A DNA stretch of 64,000 nt from Flavobacteriales bacterium (GTDB taxonomy: Bacteria > Bacteroidota > Bacteroidia > Flavobacteriales_F > PHOS-HE28): contig JADJAA010000001.1 in NCBI GenBank assembly GCA_016704485.1, positions 806,001 to 870,000 on the forward strand. Reading direction: 5' to 3'. The notes beneath the pieces were generated by a model. That model ran no database searches and was not told the DNA's origin. It was given only the letters and a program-made list of their open reading frames with translations. This document shows, one piece after another, positions 26,195-34,519 of the stretch. The translations under genes and the position numbers were made by a program. Position 1 is the first letter of the stretch, and each line of letters opens with the position of its first letter.

Positions 26195-28186
26195 CTAATT
26201 CTTACTCCGCACTCTTGACAGAATGAATTTATTCTTTGCTTTGAGAATCTTCTCTGTGGTTTCACGCACTAGTTCATCAGAATACAAGGGGTACTGTGCC
26301 TTCACGATTCGGGAGGTTCGCATAAAAACGTACGGCATGTCTTGTAGAATATTGTCCCTAGATTCATCAGCATTGGAAATAAGCAGAATGAAGTAATTCA
26401 GGATAGCGGATAGACTTCGAATGCCAAAGGTGTTGTAGATAATTTTATCGTTTGAGTAGATGATTCCTTCCCAAAGAGAGGTGGCGATATTGCCATAGGA
26501 CGACAGTTCATCCTCTTCTTCATATGTATCGACTTCAACCTTCTTTCCGAAGAGACTATTGCGGCCATGAGCAAGTCGCGTTATCACTGCATTCACATCC
26601 CTCAGGAATTCTTCAGTCACATTATCTATGACGGACCTATTTATGCCTTTGCCAATTTGAGCTGCGAGCCTTTGTACGTAAAGTCCGAATAGAGCCTTTT
26701 GAAAAAGCACCGTGTAAATAAGGTAGCCATCTTCTAATAGTGCCTTATCAAGCTCTAGTCGAATTTCATAGAGAGCTCGCTTATAGGATGGAGTGCGCTT
26801 CAATTTGTTACGCGAGGCAACTAGCGCGTTGTACAAAACCGTTGCCTCATCTGTGCCGCCAGCTTTGGCGATGATTTCCGCGCATCGCTTATAGGGTTCG
26901 AAGTCGCGGAAGAGGCGCACTATGCCTGACGCATAGTCCATATTGAAAGTGTCAAGCGCAACCTCTAGAACACGGTAGTCATATGTGAACAGCTCCGTTT
27001 CATAGTTTTCGTTATCATTCGTGGTATCCGCATTCGCGATCTCTATGCTAGTTTGATACTCTTTCCACGCATCTGCTAGGGAACCGACATCCCGCCAACG
27101 ATCTTCCTTTTTAATTCTTTCATCAACGCGGAAGAAGTCATTCATTCGACGTACCCACTTGTCTATTCTGTTGTAGTTGCGAAGGTCATTAATTGATGAC
27201 ACCCCCCCAAGCAGCATATTATCATTAACAACTTGATGCAAGGCAAGCACCCCGGTAATGTGCGGTAAGGAGTGTTTCAGGCTATGTCCGTCCCAATCAA
27301 TCGTCATAGAAGGAATGAAGCGGTCCTTATGCTTGCTTCCCCCGTCTCGTTCCGCGCTGTCGACTAGAGACTGTACAATGAGTGAGGCTAAATCTTTGTC
27401 GTCCATCAATATTTGTCTGACGGCACCTACGCGCTGAGCGTTAGTGTTAATGTCGACAAAGATTCTTCTGACAATCTCAACAGGGGACATGGGGTATTTT
27501 GCGCCGGGGGCATTGAGCTTGGCGCAGTCCAGAAAGACAACGTCTTGAGTATACTGACCAACCTCCGGATTAAGTGCCTTGCTTTTCAGAAGTGCATCGA
27601 AGCGATGCTGGCCATCAATCACTACAGCATAATACTTGCGCTTGTCCCAGCATAAAAGGTGATAGTCTAAAGACTTGGAAATTTCCAGCATGAATAAGCC
27701 GTCGGCGGGACTGAGGTCCGGAGCATCGATAAATACTTGATGGGTTTTCTTATTGCCCTTGTGGGTAGAGAGGCTCCAAATAGCTTCTCTAACCCCTTTG
27801 TCTACTTCCTTAGATAGATTGAAGTTCATCGCAATTCGACCATTTGCATCCTTAGGAAGAATTGCCACAATTATGGGTGGGAAGTATTTGATCCCTCTAC
27901 CCTTACCCAAGATGTAGTCCTTGGCAATTCCATCAACTCGAATACTATCTATTTCACGTTGGATAATTTGACTCACTGGCCATTCTTTGTCGTTGGCCAA
28001 GGTTTCATAGACCTGCAAATCCTCTTCAAGATCTTTGACTCTTGCATTGGTCAGATACGCCGTCAATGCTTCTGCTCCAAATCCACCAAGACTAGCGCGG
28101 TATAATGTTGAGAGATCAATGCCACCAGAAGGAATGTCATGCGCAGCAGAATCGTTGAAAATTGATAGGTCGTCTTGTTCACTCAT
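26195..28186 (-). CDS. DGQHR-domain (DndB-like) protein, possible phosphorothioate sensor or regulator
   Basis: 663 aa from the ATG at 28186, 4 bp after the GIY-YIG stop; an in-frame start at 28270 would overlap that gene and is rejected. The motif VVIDGQHRFDALL places DGQHR at residues 191-195, followed by IFVDINTNAQRVGAVRQILMDDKD, the usual second block of this family. The C-terminal 350 residues are helical and not recognised. DGQHR proteins include DndB, the repressor of dnd operons; the related DGQQR motif of DUF262 proteins such as SspE is tied to NTPase-coupled phosphorothioate sensing. It is last in the sspBCD-like operon, so it could regulate the locus or trigger the nuclease. Confidence 0.8.
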   Translation of the reverse strand: MSEQDDLSIFNDSAAHDIPSGGIDLSTLYRASLGGFGAEALTAYLTNARVKDLEEDLQVYETLANDKEWPVSQIIQREIDSIRVDGIAKDYILGKGRGIKYFPPIIVAILPKDANGRIAMNFNLSKEVDKGVREAIWSLSTHKGNKKTHQVFIDAPDLSPADGLFMLEISKSLDYHLLCWDKRKYYAVVIDGQHRFDALLKSKALNPEVGQYTQDVVFLDCAKLNAPGAKYPMSPVEIVRRIFVDINTNAQRVGAVRQILMDDKDLASLIVQSLVDSAERDGGSKHKDRFIPSMTIDWDGHSLKHSLPHITGVLALHQVVNDNMLLGGVSSINDLRNYNRIDKWVRRMNDFFRVDERIKKEDRWRDVGSLADAWKEYQTSIEIANADTTNDNENYETELFTYDYRVLEVALDTFNMDYASGIVRLFRDFEPYKRCAEIIAKAGGTDEATVLYNALVASRNKLKRTPSYKRALYEIRLELDKALLEDGYLIYTVLFQKALFGLYVQRLAAQIGKGINRSVIDNVTEEFLRDVNAVITRLAHGRNSLFGKKVEVDTYEEEDELSSYGNIATSLWEGIIYSNDKIIYNTFGIRSLSAILNYFILLISNADESRDNILQDMPYVFMRTSRIVKAQYPLYSDELVRETTEKILKAKNKFILSRVRSKN

Positions 28187-28190
28187 TTGA

Positions 28191-28790
28191 TCACTGCGGC
28201 TTTTTAGATAGACCTGGTTTCGTTCTTCGTGAAAAGATTTCCTCGAAGATATTATTGATGTTCGGTACACTCGTATCCTTTACTTCCTTCCAGCCAACCC
28301 AGATTTCTGAGTAGGAGATTCCACGATCATCAATCTCTGAGAGTACACCTGTCTTCTTCTTGAAGTGCTGGTTCCCGAGCCTTGATCGCAAATCATTCGC
28401 CTTACCCACATAGAATGGACGGGCGAAGCAAACTTCTTTGAAGAAGTCAGAAAACACACTGACATTTGCAGGAGTGCCGAGAAATAGCCGCAGCGCCTGC
28501 GCCTTCTGTAATGGCAGGCCGAACATCTGCCCATTGTTTGGGAACCACTGTTCTGTAATGTCAGCTTGGAATTTATACAAACCTGTAATTCTCTCTGACG
28601 TGAATAGACTTCTGCCCGTATACTCCATCAGTTTGAGCTCGATTTCCATCACAGACAACCTCATCGCATCAAGTTCAGGCCAATACACCCAATAATAGAC
28701 GCCACTCGTTTTCGGAATACCGGAGATTGGGTCGTCGAAATAATCCATCAAGTAACTCAGGCTCTCAAATCGAATTCCACTCACATTCAT
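28191..28790 (-). CDS. GIY-YIG nuclease of the phosphorothioation operon
   Basis: 199 aa. The GIY half is SGVYYWVYW (residues 29-37) and the YIG half FYVGKANDLRSRL (about 126-138), with catalytic Arg135 candidates in LRSRL. A C-terminal NNIFEEIFSRRTKPGLSKKPQ supplies the metal-binding Glu and the P-x-L-[NS] block seen in Eco29kI-like enzymes. About 90 extra residues are inserted between the two halves. It starts 1 bp after the PAPS-reductase-like gene and is followed at 4 bp by the DGQHR gene. As a nuclease inside a modification operon it may cut unmodified DNA or nick for sulfur insertion. Confidence 0.82.
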   Translation of the reverse strand: MNVSGIRFESLSYLMDYFDDPISGIPKTSGVYYWVYWPELDAMRLSVMEIELKLMEYTGRSLFTSERITGLYKFQADITEQWFPNNGQMFGLPLQKAQALRLFLGTPANVSVFSDFFKEVCFARPFYVGKANDLRSRLGNQHFKKKTGVLSEIDDRGISYSEIWVGWKEVKDTSVPNINNIFEEIFSRRTKPGLSKKPQ

Positions 28791-28791
28791 T

Positions 28792-29922
28792 CTAGAGGAA
28801 ACAAGTCAAACAAGCCCTCTCATCTTCCTCCTCAAGTATAGACAACAACCTATTACTGCTCTTTTCCTTGTTCTTTGCCAGCGCCTCCGCCTTGATCTGC
28901 TCAATTCGACGTGGATGGATCAGATCCTTCAAGCTCTCGCCTTGCGCCCAAGTGAAGCCCTCGTCCTCGTTCTCGTACTTCATCGCCTTGGCGAAGAGGA
29001 CCGGGTGCTGTTCATAGAGCCACACCCATTCGATCCGTTGTTGGAAGAAGCAGAAGTAGCACCCTGAGCGACTTCTAGCGTAAGTGCCTTTCTTCTCGCC
29101 TACCGAGAATTCTTTCTGGTCGTAATAACCCGGTATGCCCACACCACTATCCTCCAAGAGTTTGAAGATGGCTGGCTTATCCAGCACGTCCTCATTTTCC
29201 AAGAGGGCGTAATCCACTTCTTGGCTCAAAGGAAGTTCGCTATCCTTCAAAAATTGGAACACCACGCGATTGAATTGTGCCACTCCCTGCTCCAACAGAC
29301 GATTTAACTTTTCAGTCTGGCGCTTCGCGTTGCCAAGCCGATCGTTAGGGATCTGCTGAATGGGTTTGCGGTTTATCTGTGCGACCAGATCGAGCTTTTT
29401 TCCAGACAGTTCTGCTGCGTAGAGATCAACCACATGTTCCATACGCTCATTGTGGAGTACCATCCGGATCACATCCTCGCTCCAAATATTTCTCCGGAAC
29501 GGGAAGATGGCCTGTATGTTCGTCTTCCTGGAGAGGTAGCCCTCCCGGTCCTCATCACCTCGGATCCCCACATAGGATAGCGTGGGTGCATCACCAACGA
29601 AGGCCTCGAAGGGTTCGATCTTCATCACCTTAGTACACCACCGAGCTTGAGATGAGGGTAAGTAGCCACGAAAGATCTTATAGTAATAATCGAACGGATC
29701 CTGTCCGGATTTTCTCGCGTCCTCGGATTCAAGTCGTGCGACTTTCTTTCCTAAGTATCCTTCCAAGCGCTCGATCAACAGATAGGTCTCATCCAACTCT
29801 TTACCGGTGTCAGTGAAGTAATAGGTGAGGTCCAGCTGAGGATACTTGTCCTTCATGTAGATCGCCAAGGCAGCGCTGTCTTTGCCGCCCGAGATACCCA
29901 GTACCTGTTTCAACTTGCTCAT
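28792..29922 (-). CDS. sspD: SspD/DndC-like PAPS-reductase family ATP pyrophosphatase
   Basis: 376 aa from the ATG at 29922, which overlaps the ATPase stop by 4 bp; a start at 29952 is less likely. The PP-loop LGISGGKDSAAL is at residues 8-19. LPSSQARWCTKVMK and SGCYFCFFQQR carry the cysteines expected for an Fe-S site in DndC and SspD. These enzymes adenylate the DNA backbone with ATP so sulfur can replace a non-bridging oxygen (phosphorothioation). Gene order DUF4007-ATPase-PAPS reductase equals sspB-sspC-sspD. Confidence 0.8.
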   Translation of the reverse strand: MSKLKQVLGISGGKDSAALAIYMKDKYPQLDLTYYFTDTGKELDETYLLIERLEGYLGKKVARLESEDARKSGQDPFDYYYKIFRGYLPSSQARWCTKVMKIEPFEAFVGDAPTLSYVGIRGDEDREGYLSRKTNIQAIFPFRRNIWSEDVIRMVLHNERMEHVVDLYAAELSGKKLDLVAQINRKPIQQIPNDRLGNAKRQTEKLNRLLEQGVAQFNRVVFQFLKDSELPLSQEVDYALLENEDVLDKPAIFKLLEDSGVGIPGYYDQKEFSVGEKKGTYARSRSGCYFCFFQQRIEWVWLYEQHPVLFAKAMKYENEDEGFTWAQGESLKDLIHPRRIEQIKAEALAKNKEKSSNRLLSILEEEDERACLTCFL

Positions 29923-32900
29923 TCCTTTTCCAGCTCTTCGTTCAGCAGCCAAGCTAAGGCAGCGCGCGTAACTGACGCATCTGAAGTAAGACGGCCTTTC
30001 AGATCCTTGATCAAACTCTCCACTTGTGCCTTCTTCTTTGCCGGGTATTGAATGGTCTCCACGCGCGTACCCTTGCTGGTAGTGGTTATCTGCATTCGCA
30101 GTGCCGGTGCACCTTTGGGATCGCTCTCTACTTCATGGATCTCCGCAAGGTTCAGCAATTCGCCGTACATCGTGCGGAGCTTTTCTTTCAGCTCATCTTC
30201 ATCCCGGTCCGTGAACTTGCTCAGCGGCTTTCCCAGCGCTCCTTCCGCGATCGACGAGATCCACACTTCGCGTTCGTCCAGCGGTGCCATGGTCCGCTTG
30301 AACAAAGGCCTCAGATGGGCCAGTAGTTGGTGTTCTTTGATGGCTTTCAAGCGCTCCACAAGTGAAGTCTGTGTATGCGGAAAGTGAGTGTCGGTTTTGA
30401 GTACTTCTTCACCCAGAAAACTGTCCATCCGATCGACCAATTGCGGTAGTGCTTGCTGCAGTTCATCTATCGCAGTACTGAGAATGCCGATGAACTTTCC
30501 AAGCTGCTCATCGGAACGGCCCATGTCCTCCAAGGACAAGCGCATGGCATTCGGTAAGTCCTCAAAGAAAGTCCGCTCCGGGTCGGTCGCGTTCTTGATC
30601 GCTGCACGCAGGTCCCTAGCCTCACCGCTCAACTTGTGCGTCTGTTGAGCATAGTCGTTCAGGCTACGATAGAAGGTCAGGAAAGGCTTGGTGACGTCGA
30701 TCAATTCACCGTTGGTCAGGTGCTTCACTTCCTCTTTGCCCAAGAACGCTTTATATCGGTTGAATAGCTTCAGTCGAATACCGTCCACCATAAAGGCTTT
30801 CACTTGGAACTCCTTTGGTTGCCGGTTCATCATATACAGGATGGGTCCGGTCAGTTGGGGAACGAATTGGTCGTTCTGGTACAACGCATAATCCCCTCGT
30901 TTGATGAACAGGAACAGTGGCACCCACAACTCGATCAGCCCATTCTTCAGCTTATAGGGCCGCTCACCCAAGCGTTCAATCAGCTCATTGATATCCTTCC
31001 GTCCATGACGACTATCGGCTAGGAATTGCTCGCAACATTCCCAGACCGCATGAAAGGAATTGTCCTTCGTGGGTGCGAATAGGTCGAATCCCTCCGTGCC
31101 TTCTCGGTGAATACCATTCTCCTTAAGTAATGTAGCATAGATGGCCCGCTCGGGCGGGAACTCGTTCGCTGCGAACCCAAAGTCCTCCTCGTTCCACTTT
31201 TCAGTGATCAAGCCGAAGAGTTTTTTCCTGCCGGTCGAAGCTGCTGGCGAAACCTTTTCCCGGTTGATCAATTCGTTCTTGTATATCGGTGTCGCGGGAT
31301 AAGTAGCTGTTACCACTTCCGAGAGCATGCGGTTGAACGAGCGCGCATCCTTCACCTTATCCCGGACCTTTCCCTGATGGATCCACTGCACGTTCTTGGA
31401 AAAGAGCGCATCGTGGATGTAGTGGTCGAGCAACTGCTCTTGGTGCAATCGGATGTTCTTTAGCTCCTTCACTGCCACCTTATCATCCGTGTGCTGATCG
31501 ATCACGCGTTGTGTACGTTCGATCTCCAAGAGCGTGTCCTTGATCATATCGGCGTTGTTGAAATAGCCGAATACAATGGCTTCTTCACTGGCCTTGGAAG
31601 CTTTCTTCACCTGCTCCAATGACAACTCCGAATTGAAGAGCAGATTGATGAAGCCATCCACTTCGCCCTTCGGCACGTCCTTGATCGGCTTATGGCTTAA
31701 GCGGTATTCGAAGAGTCGCGGAGCACCTGTCCTGTAGGTGGCTTCCTTAGCCACCACATGCTTGTGCCGGAAGTAGGGCGCAAGCTTCAGCACTACGTCG
31801 CCGATACTATCCACTTCCGAAGAAGCTTTCAGTAGTGCGCTTTGGAAGTCGAGGTCAGTGCCTTCTTGAAGTTTGTATGACGAGCGGTGCTTGACGAAGA
31901 GCAGGATCTTTCTGTTCGACAGCTCTGCAAGGTGCTTTTCAGCTTTTGGTTCGCTCGAGATGAATTTCAGATAAGTGCTCAGGAAAACATCATTCAATTG
32001 CGCTCCTTGGCTCGCGAAAAGTTGTAGTAGACCTATTGTCTTAACGAGGTCCATGTATGGAAGTCGGTCCTTGTCGAACTCGGCCTCCACACGTTCCAAT
32101 GCGGACCATATCATTTCCCATTGTCGGCGATGGGGATTGAAGGCGCCGCGCAGAAAACTGTAGAACTCGCTGTTGAAATGGTCGAAGACCTGTGGAAGTC
32201 CGAACACATCTGAACCCTTGCGTAGTTTAATACCGCCGGCTTGAAGGAACGTGAACAAGGAACGTTCGTTCTGCCCATAAGCCTGTAGGCCTTTGGTGAG
32301 AATATGCGTAGAAACGATATCCAATGGATAGAGTTGGTTAAGCTCCTCGCGTTTCCACGTCTCGGTGTGGTCCTCGAACAAGCGGTGCTTCTTGGCCAGC
32401 TTGGCTATGGCTTCCAGATCTACGCCCTTCGGAACTTTCGCGCCATTGCTGGCCAATTGGCTGGCGGCCAAGTGGATCAGCTGAGCGATCGGTTCGTTGA
32501 ACGTTAGTTCGCGCAGGCGTCCTTGCACCTTGCGCCACTCCATTCGCTGCGCTGCGTTGATGCCACTGCTGTACGCCTCAATGCTTTGATGCAGAGAAAC
32601 GATCAACGTGATGTTCCGCTCCGGCTTGTTAACGAACTCAGCAAGTTGCTGGATGAAGTACATCTCCCGTTCCGGGTCATGCTTCGAGGCATACTCCAAG
32701 AACTTTCCGAACTCATCGATGATCAGGAAAAGTCTCCCTGCCATTTCGTAGCGCTCATGGATGGCGTCAAGAATGCGTTGGTTGCCGCTCAGGTCGTTCT
32801 TCACTTCGAATTCCTGCGCCAAGAAGTCGATCAATGACCCGTACTCACCGACCAGGTTGATCACCTTAGGTGGCTTTGCCTTTCCCTGGTTGCCGAAGTG

Positions 32901-33113
32901 CTTGTTCTTGCCCGCCAACCAATTCATGAACGCGACGAGGAACGCGGACTTCCCCGTACCGTAGGAGCCGATCAGCTGGAACGAATGAATACCGGTCTTT
33001 TCACCATCGATGATCTCGGCAGCGACGCGCGTCGCATTCGGGGTCAGGTGATAACCGAAGTCCTCGCCTTGGTCGCGGACAACGTTGATGGAAGGAGAGA
33101 ACTTAGTTGCCAT
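29919..33113 (-). CDS. sspC: SspC-like AAA+ ATPase
   Basis: 1064 aa. Walker A LIGSYGTGKSA lies at residues 48-58 and a likely Walker B RLFLIIDEFGKFLEYA near 110-125. The rest is helical with a long middle region (about 280-800) and charged C-terminus. In Ssp systems SspC is the ATPase needed for single-strand phosphorothioate modification. It overlaps the upstream DUF4007 gene by 11 bp and the downstream SspD-like gene by 4 bp, so the three are translationally coupled. Confidence 0.82.
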   Translation of the reverse strand: MATKFSPSINVVRDQGEDFGYHLTPNATRVAAEIIDGEKTGIHSFQLIGSYGTGKSAFLVAFMNWLAGKNKHFGNQGKAKPPKVINLVGEYGSLIDFLAQEFEVKNDLSGNQRILDAIHERYEMAGRLFLIIDEFGKFLEYASKHDPEREMYFIQQLAEFVNKPERNITLIVSLHQSIEAYSSGINAAQRMEWRKVQGRLRELTFNEPIAQLIHLAASQLASNGAKVPKGVDLEAIAKLAKKHRLFEDHTETWKREELNQLYPLDIVSTHILTKGLQAYGQNERSLFTFLQAGGIKLRKGSDVFGLPQVFDHFNSEFYSFLRGAFNPHRRQWEMIWSALERVEAEFDKDRLPYMDLVKTIGLLQLFASQGAQLNDVFLSTYLKFISSEPKAEKHLAELSNRKILLFVKHRSSYKLQEGTDLDFQSALLKASSEVDSIGDVVLKLAPYFRHKHVVAKEATYRTGAPRLFEYRLSHKPIKDVPKGEVDGFINLLFNSELSLEQVKKASKASEEAIVFGYFNNADMIKDTLLEIERTQRVIDQHTDDKVAVKELKNIRLHQEQLLDHYIHDALFSKNVQWIHQGKVRDKVKDARSFNRMLSEVVTATYPATPIYKNELINREKVSPAASTGRKKLFGLITEKWNEEDFGFAANEFPPERAIYATLLKENGIHREGTEGFDLFAPTKDNSFHAVWECCEQFLADSRHGRKDINELIERLGERPYKLKNGLIELWVPLFLFIKRGDYALYQNDQFVPQLTGPILYMMNRQPKEFQVKAFMVDGIRLKLFNRYKAFLGKEEVKHLTNGELIDVTKPFLTFYRSLNDYAQQTHKLSGEARDLRAAIKNATDPERTFFEDLPNAMRLSLEDMGRSDEQLGKFIGILSTAIDELQQALPQLVDRMDSFLGEEVLKTDTHFPHTQTSLVERLKAIKEHQLLAHLRPLFKRTMAPLDEREVWISSIAEGALGKPLSKFTDRDEDELKEKLRTMYGELLNLAEIHEVESDPKGAPALRMQITTTSKGTRVETIQYPAKKKAQVESLIKDLKGRLTSDASVTRAALAWLLNEELEKE

Positions 33114-33963
33114 AATGGTCAGCTAGTATAGTCCACCGATCGGGACGTTTCTTGAATTGCAACTCGATCACGCCTGCTTCACGCGAGACGGTGATGTTGT
33201 CTTTGTAGTGTGCAGGTAGCTCGCTTAACAATTCGAACATTCCTTCCTTGTCCAATGCAAATGTTCGACCCACTTGTTCCATGATCACTGTCAAACTGAT
33301 CGATCGGTTCTCAGGAATGGAATCGAGGATAGCGTAGAGTAATATTCGGGGTGGTAGCGTGGGGCGTTTCCGCCGCTCAATGAAATAGATCTTGCGTTCT
33401 TTACGTTTGGCGTCATCCTCTGCTTCTACCTTGGCTGTATTCACCAATTCAAGATCGGCAAGGAGCCCAGCAAGGTCATCGATCTCGCCTTCGGCTTTCG
33501 CATGATAGTTGCGCAGGAACACGCCAAAATCCTTCTCCACTGTCTTGTCCGTGAAAGTACCTTTCTCTGATAGGATGAATTCCGAATAAGTCTTGGCATC
33601 GAACTCGGGGTTCCTGTCGCGCAGCTCATTGAATATGATCCGTGCGCTTGATGCATGTCCATTCGCCACGAGATGGTAGTGCAGCAACCAAAGCGAACCA
33701 ATGTCCTCTAAGTAAGGATCCCAACCCTTATCATCCAGTAACCGGTTTGCAAGGTCGGTGAGGCTGTTACCATCGTCCGCCATTGCGAACGCTCGCATCC
33801 AGAAACGAATTGCAGTAACCATGTTCTTGCCAACGCCAAGATGGACAACGGCATCTTCTGCGTTGAAGCTCTTGTCGCTCTTCAGATAATCATATCCCTT
33901 CTTCAACCAGAATGGCCTGCAATGGAAGGTCTCGTGTCCGGAAAAGTTCAACGTCTCAGCCAT
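33103..33963 (-). CDS. sspB: SspB-like DUF4007 protein
   Basis: 286 aa from the ATG at 33963 (MAETLNFSGHETFHCRPFW); the 17-codon extension to 34014 has no support. The N-terminal signature SGHETFHCRPFWLKKGYDYL and LGVGKNMVTAIRFWMRAF mark DUF4007, the domain I associate with SspB, the DNA-nicking component of the SspABCD modification system. It is the first gene of the minus-strand operon and overlaps the ATPase by 11 bp. SspA (cysteine desulfurase) is absent from the window; a chromosomal IscS could supply sulfur. Confidence 0.8.
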   Translation of the reverse strand: MAETLNFSGHETFHCRPFWLKKGYDYLKSDKSFNAEDAVVHLGVGKNMVTAIRFWMRAFAMADDGNSLTDLANRLLDDKGWDPYLEDIGSLWLLHYHLVANGHASSARIIFNELRDRNPEFDAKTYSEFILSEKGTFTDKTVEKDFGVFLRNYHAKAEGEIDDLAGLLADLELVNTAKVEAEDDAKRKERKIYFIERRKRPTLPPRILLYAILDSIPENRSISLTVIMEQVGRTFALDKEGMFELLSELPAHYKDNITVSREAGVIELQFKKRPDRWTILADHYGN

Positions 33964-34102
33964 GTCCCTATTAATTGTCAACCGACAGCGGTGAAGGTAT
34001 AGGGTATCCTGCACTTGACCAACGCTGTGATTTCAACATGCTGACGGACATGTGTTAGATATGCCATAAGTCCAGCCCCCACCCCATACCAACCGTTCCA
34101 GC

Positions 34103-34519
34103 ACTACCCCGCACTCCCACTCATTTGAAGTCCGGCTGATCGGTGCGTCCGCCTTGGTTCCAAACCTTGACTACTGAAGCCTTCAGGACGCGGCCCTCGG
34201 CGTCGAAGCGTACATCCCATTCCGCACCAGCACCGCACCATGTCATTAAACCCAGCCGTATGGTGCAATTCAGGTCCTCACCGTGCCACATCACTTGGAA
34301 TTCGATGCAATCGTTATCGGTGATGTTCTTGATGGCTTCGCTATTCGCGAACATGTCCTCTATGCCGATGCCCAGATCCAGTTCGGCATTGATCTCATCC
34401 AATAGCGCTGGGCGCACCGCTCCTTTGCGTACGTAGCGGAAAAAGTTCCGTAGGGCTGCTTCGTCGATAATGCTGAGGGCCCAGAACAACTTGTGCTCTG
34501 CCCAGTCTTTAAGTGGCAC
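34103..34519 (-). repeat. Copy 1 of a ~415-bp segmental duplication
   Basis: From ACCCCGCACTCCC near 34103 through the small gene below, this segment is almost identical to 38701-39120 on the same strand, with about a dozen substitutions. The match stops just upstream of the GTG at 34519, where this copy abuts the adenylate cyclase stop. Confidence 0.85.
34121..34519 (-). CDS. Duplicate hypothetical gene, N-terminally truncated copy
   Basis: 132 aa with a GTG start immediately after the TAA of the adenylate cyclase gene (TAAGTG). It matches the protein at 38719-39150 from residue 12 onward with few differences (for example NITDND versus EITGND, MWHGED versus MWRGED), but lacks the first 11 residues (MSTAIATNVRK) of that copy. 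Contents: DWAEHKLFWALSIIDEAALRNFF, ELDLGIGIEDMF, and a beta domain IEFQVMW...WDVRFDAEGRVLKASVVKVW. No family recognised. It may survive through translational coupling to the cyclase or be a pseudogene. Confidence 0.65.
   Translation of the reverse strand: MPLKDWAEHKLFWALSIIDEAALRNFFRYVRKGAVRPALLDEINAELDLGIGIEDMFANSEAIKNITDNDCIEFQVMWHGEDLNCTIRLGLMTWCGAGAEWDVRFDAEGRVLKASVVKVWNQGGRTDQPDFK

Noticed and set aside
28187..28270. Longer start for the DGQHR gene
   Set aside because: It would overlap the conserved C-terminus of the GIY-YIG nuclease; the ATG at 28186 gives a 4-bp gap typical of the operon.
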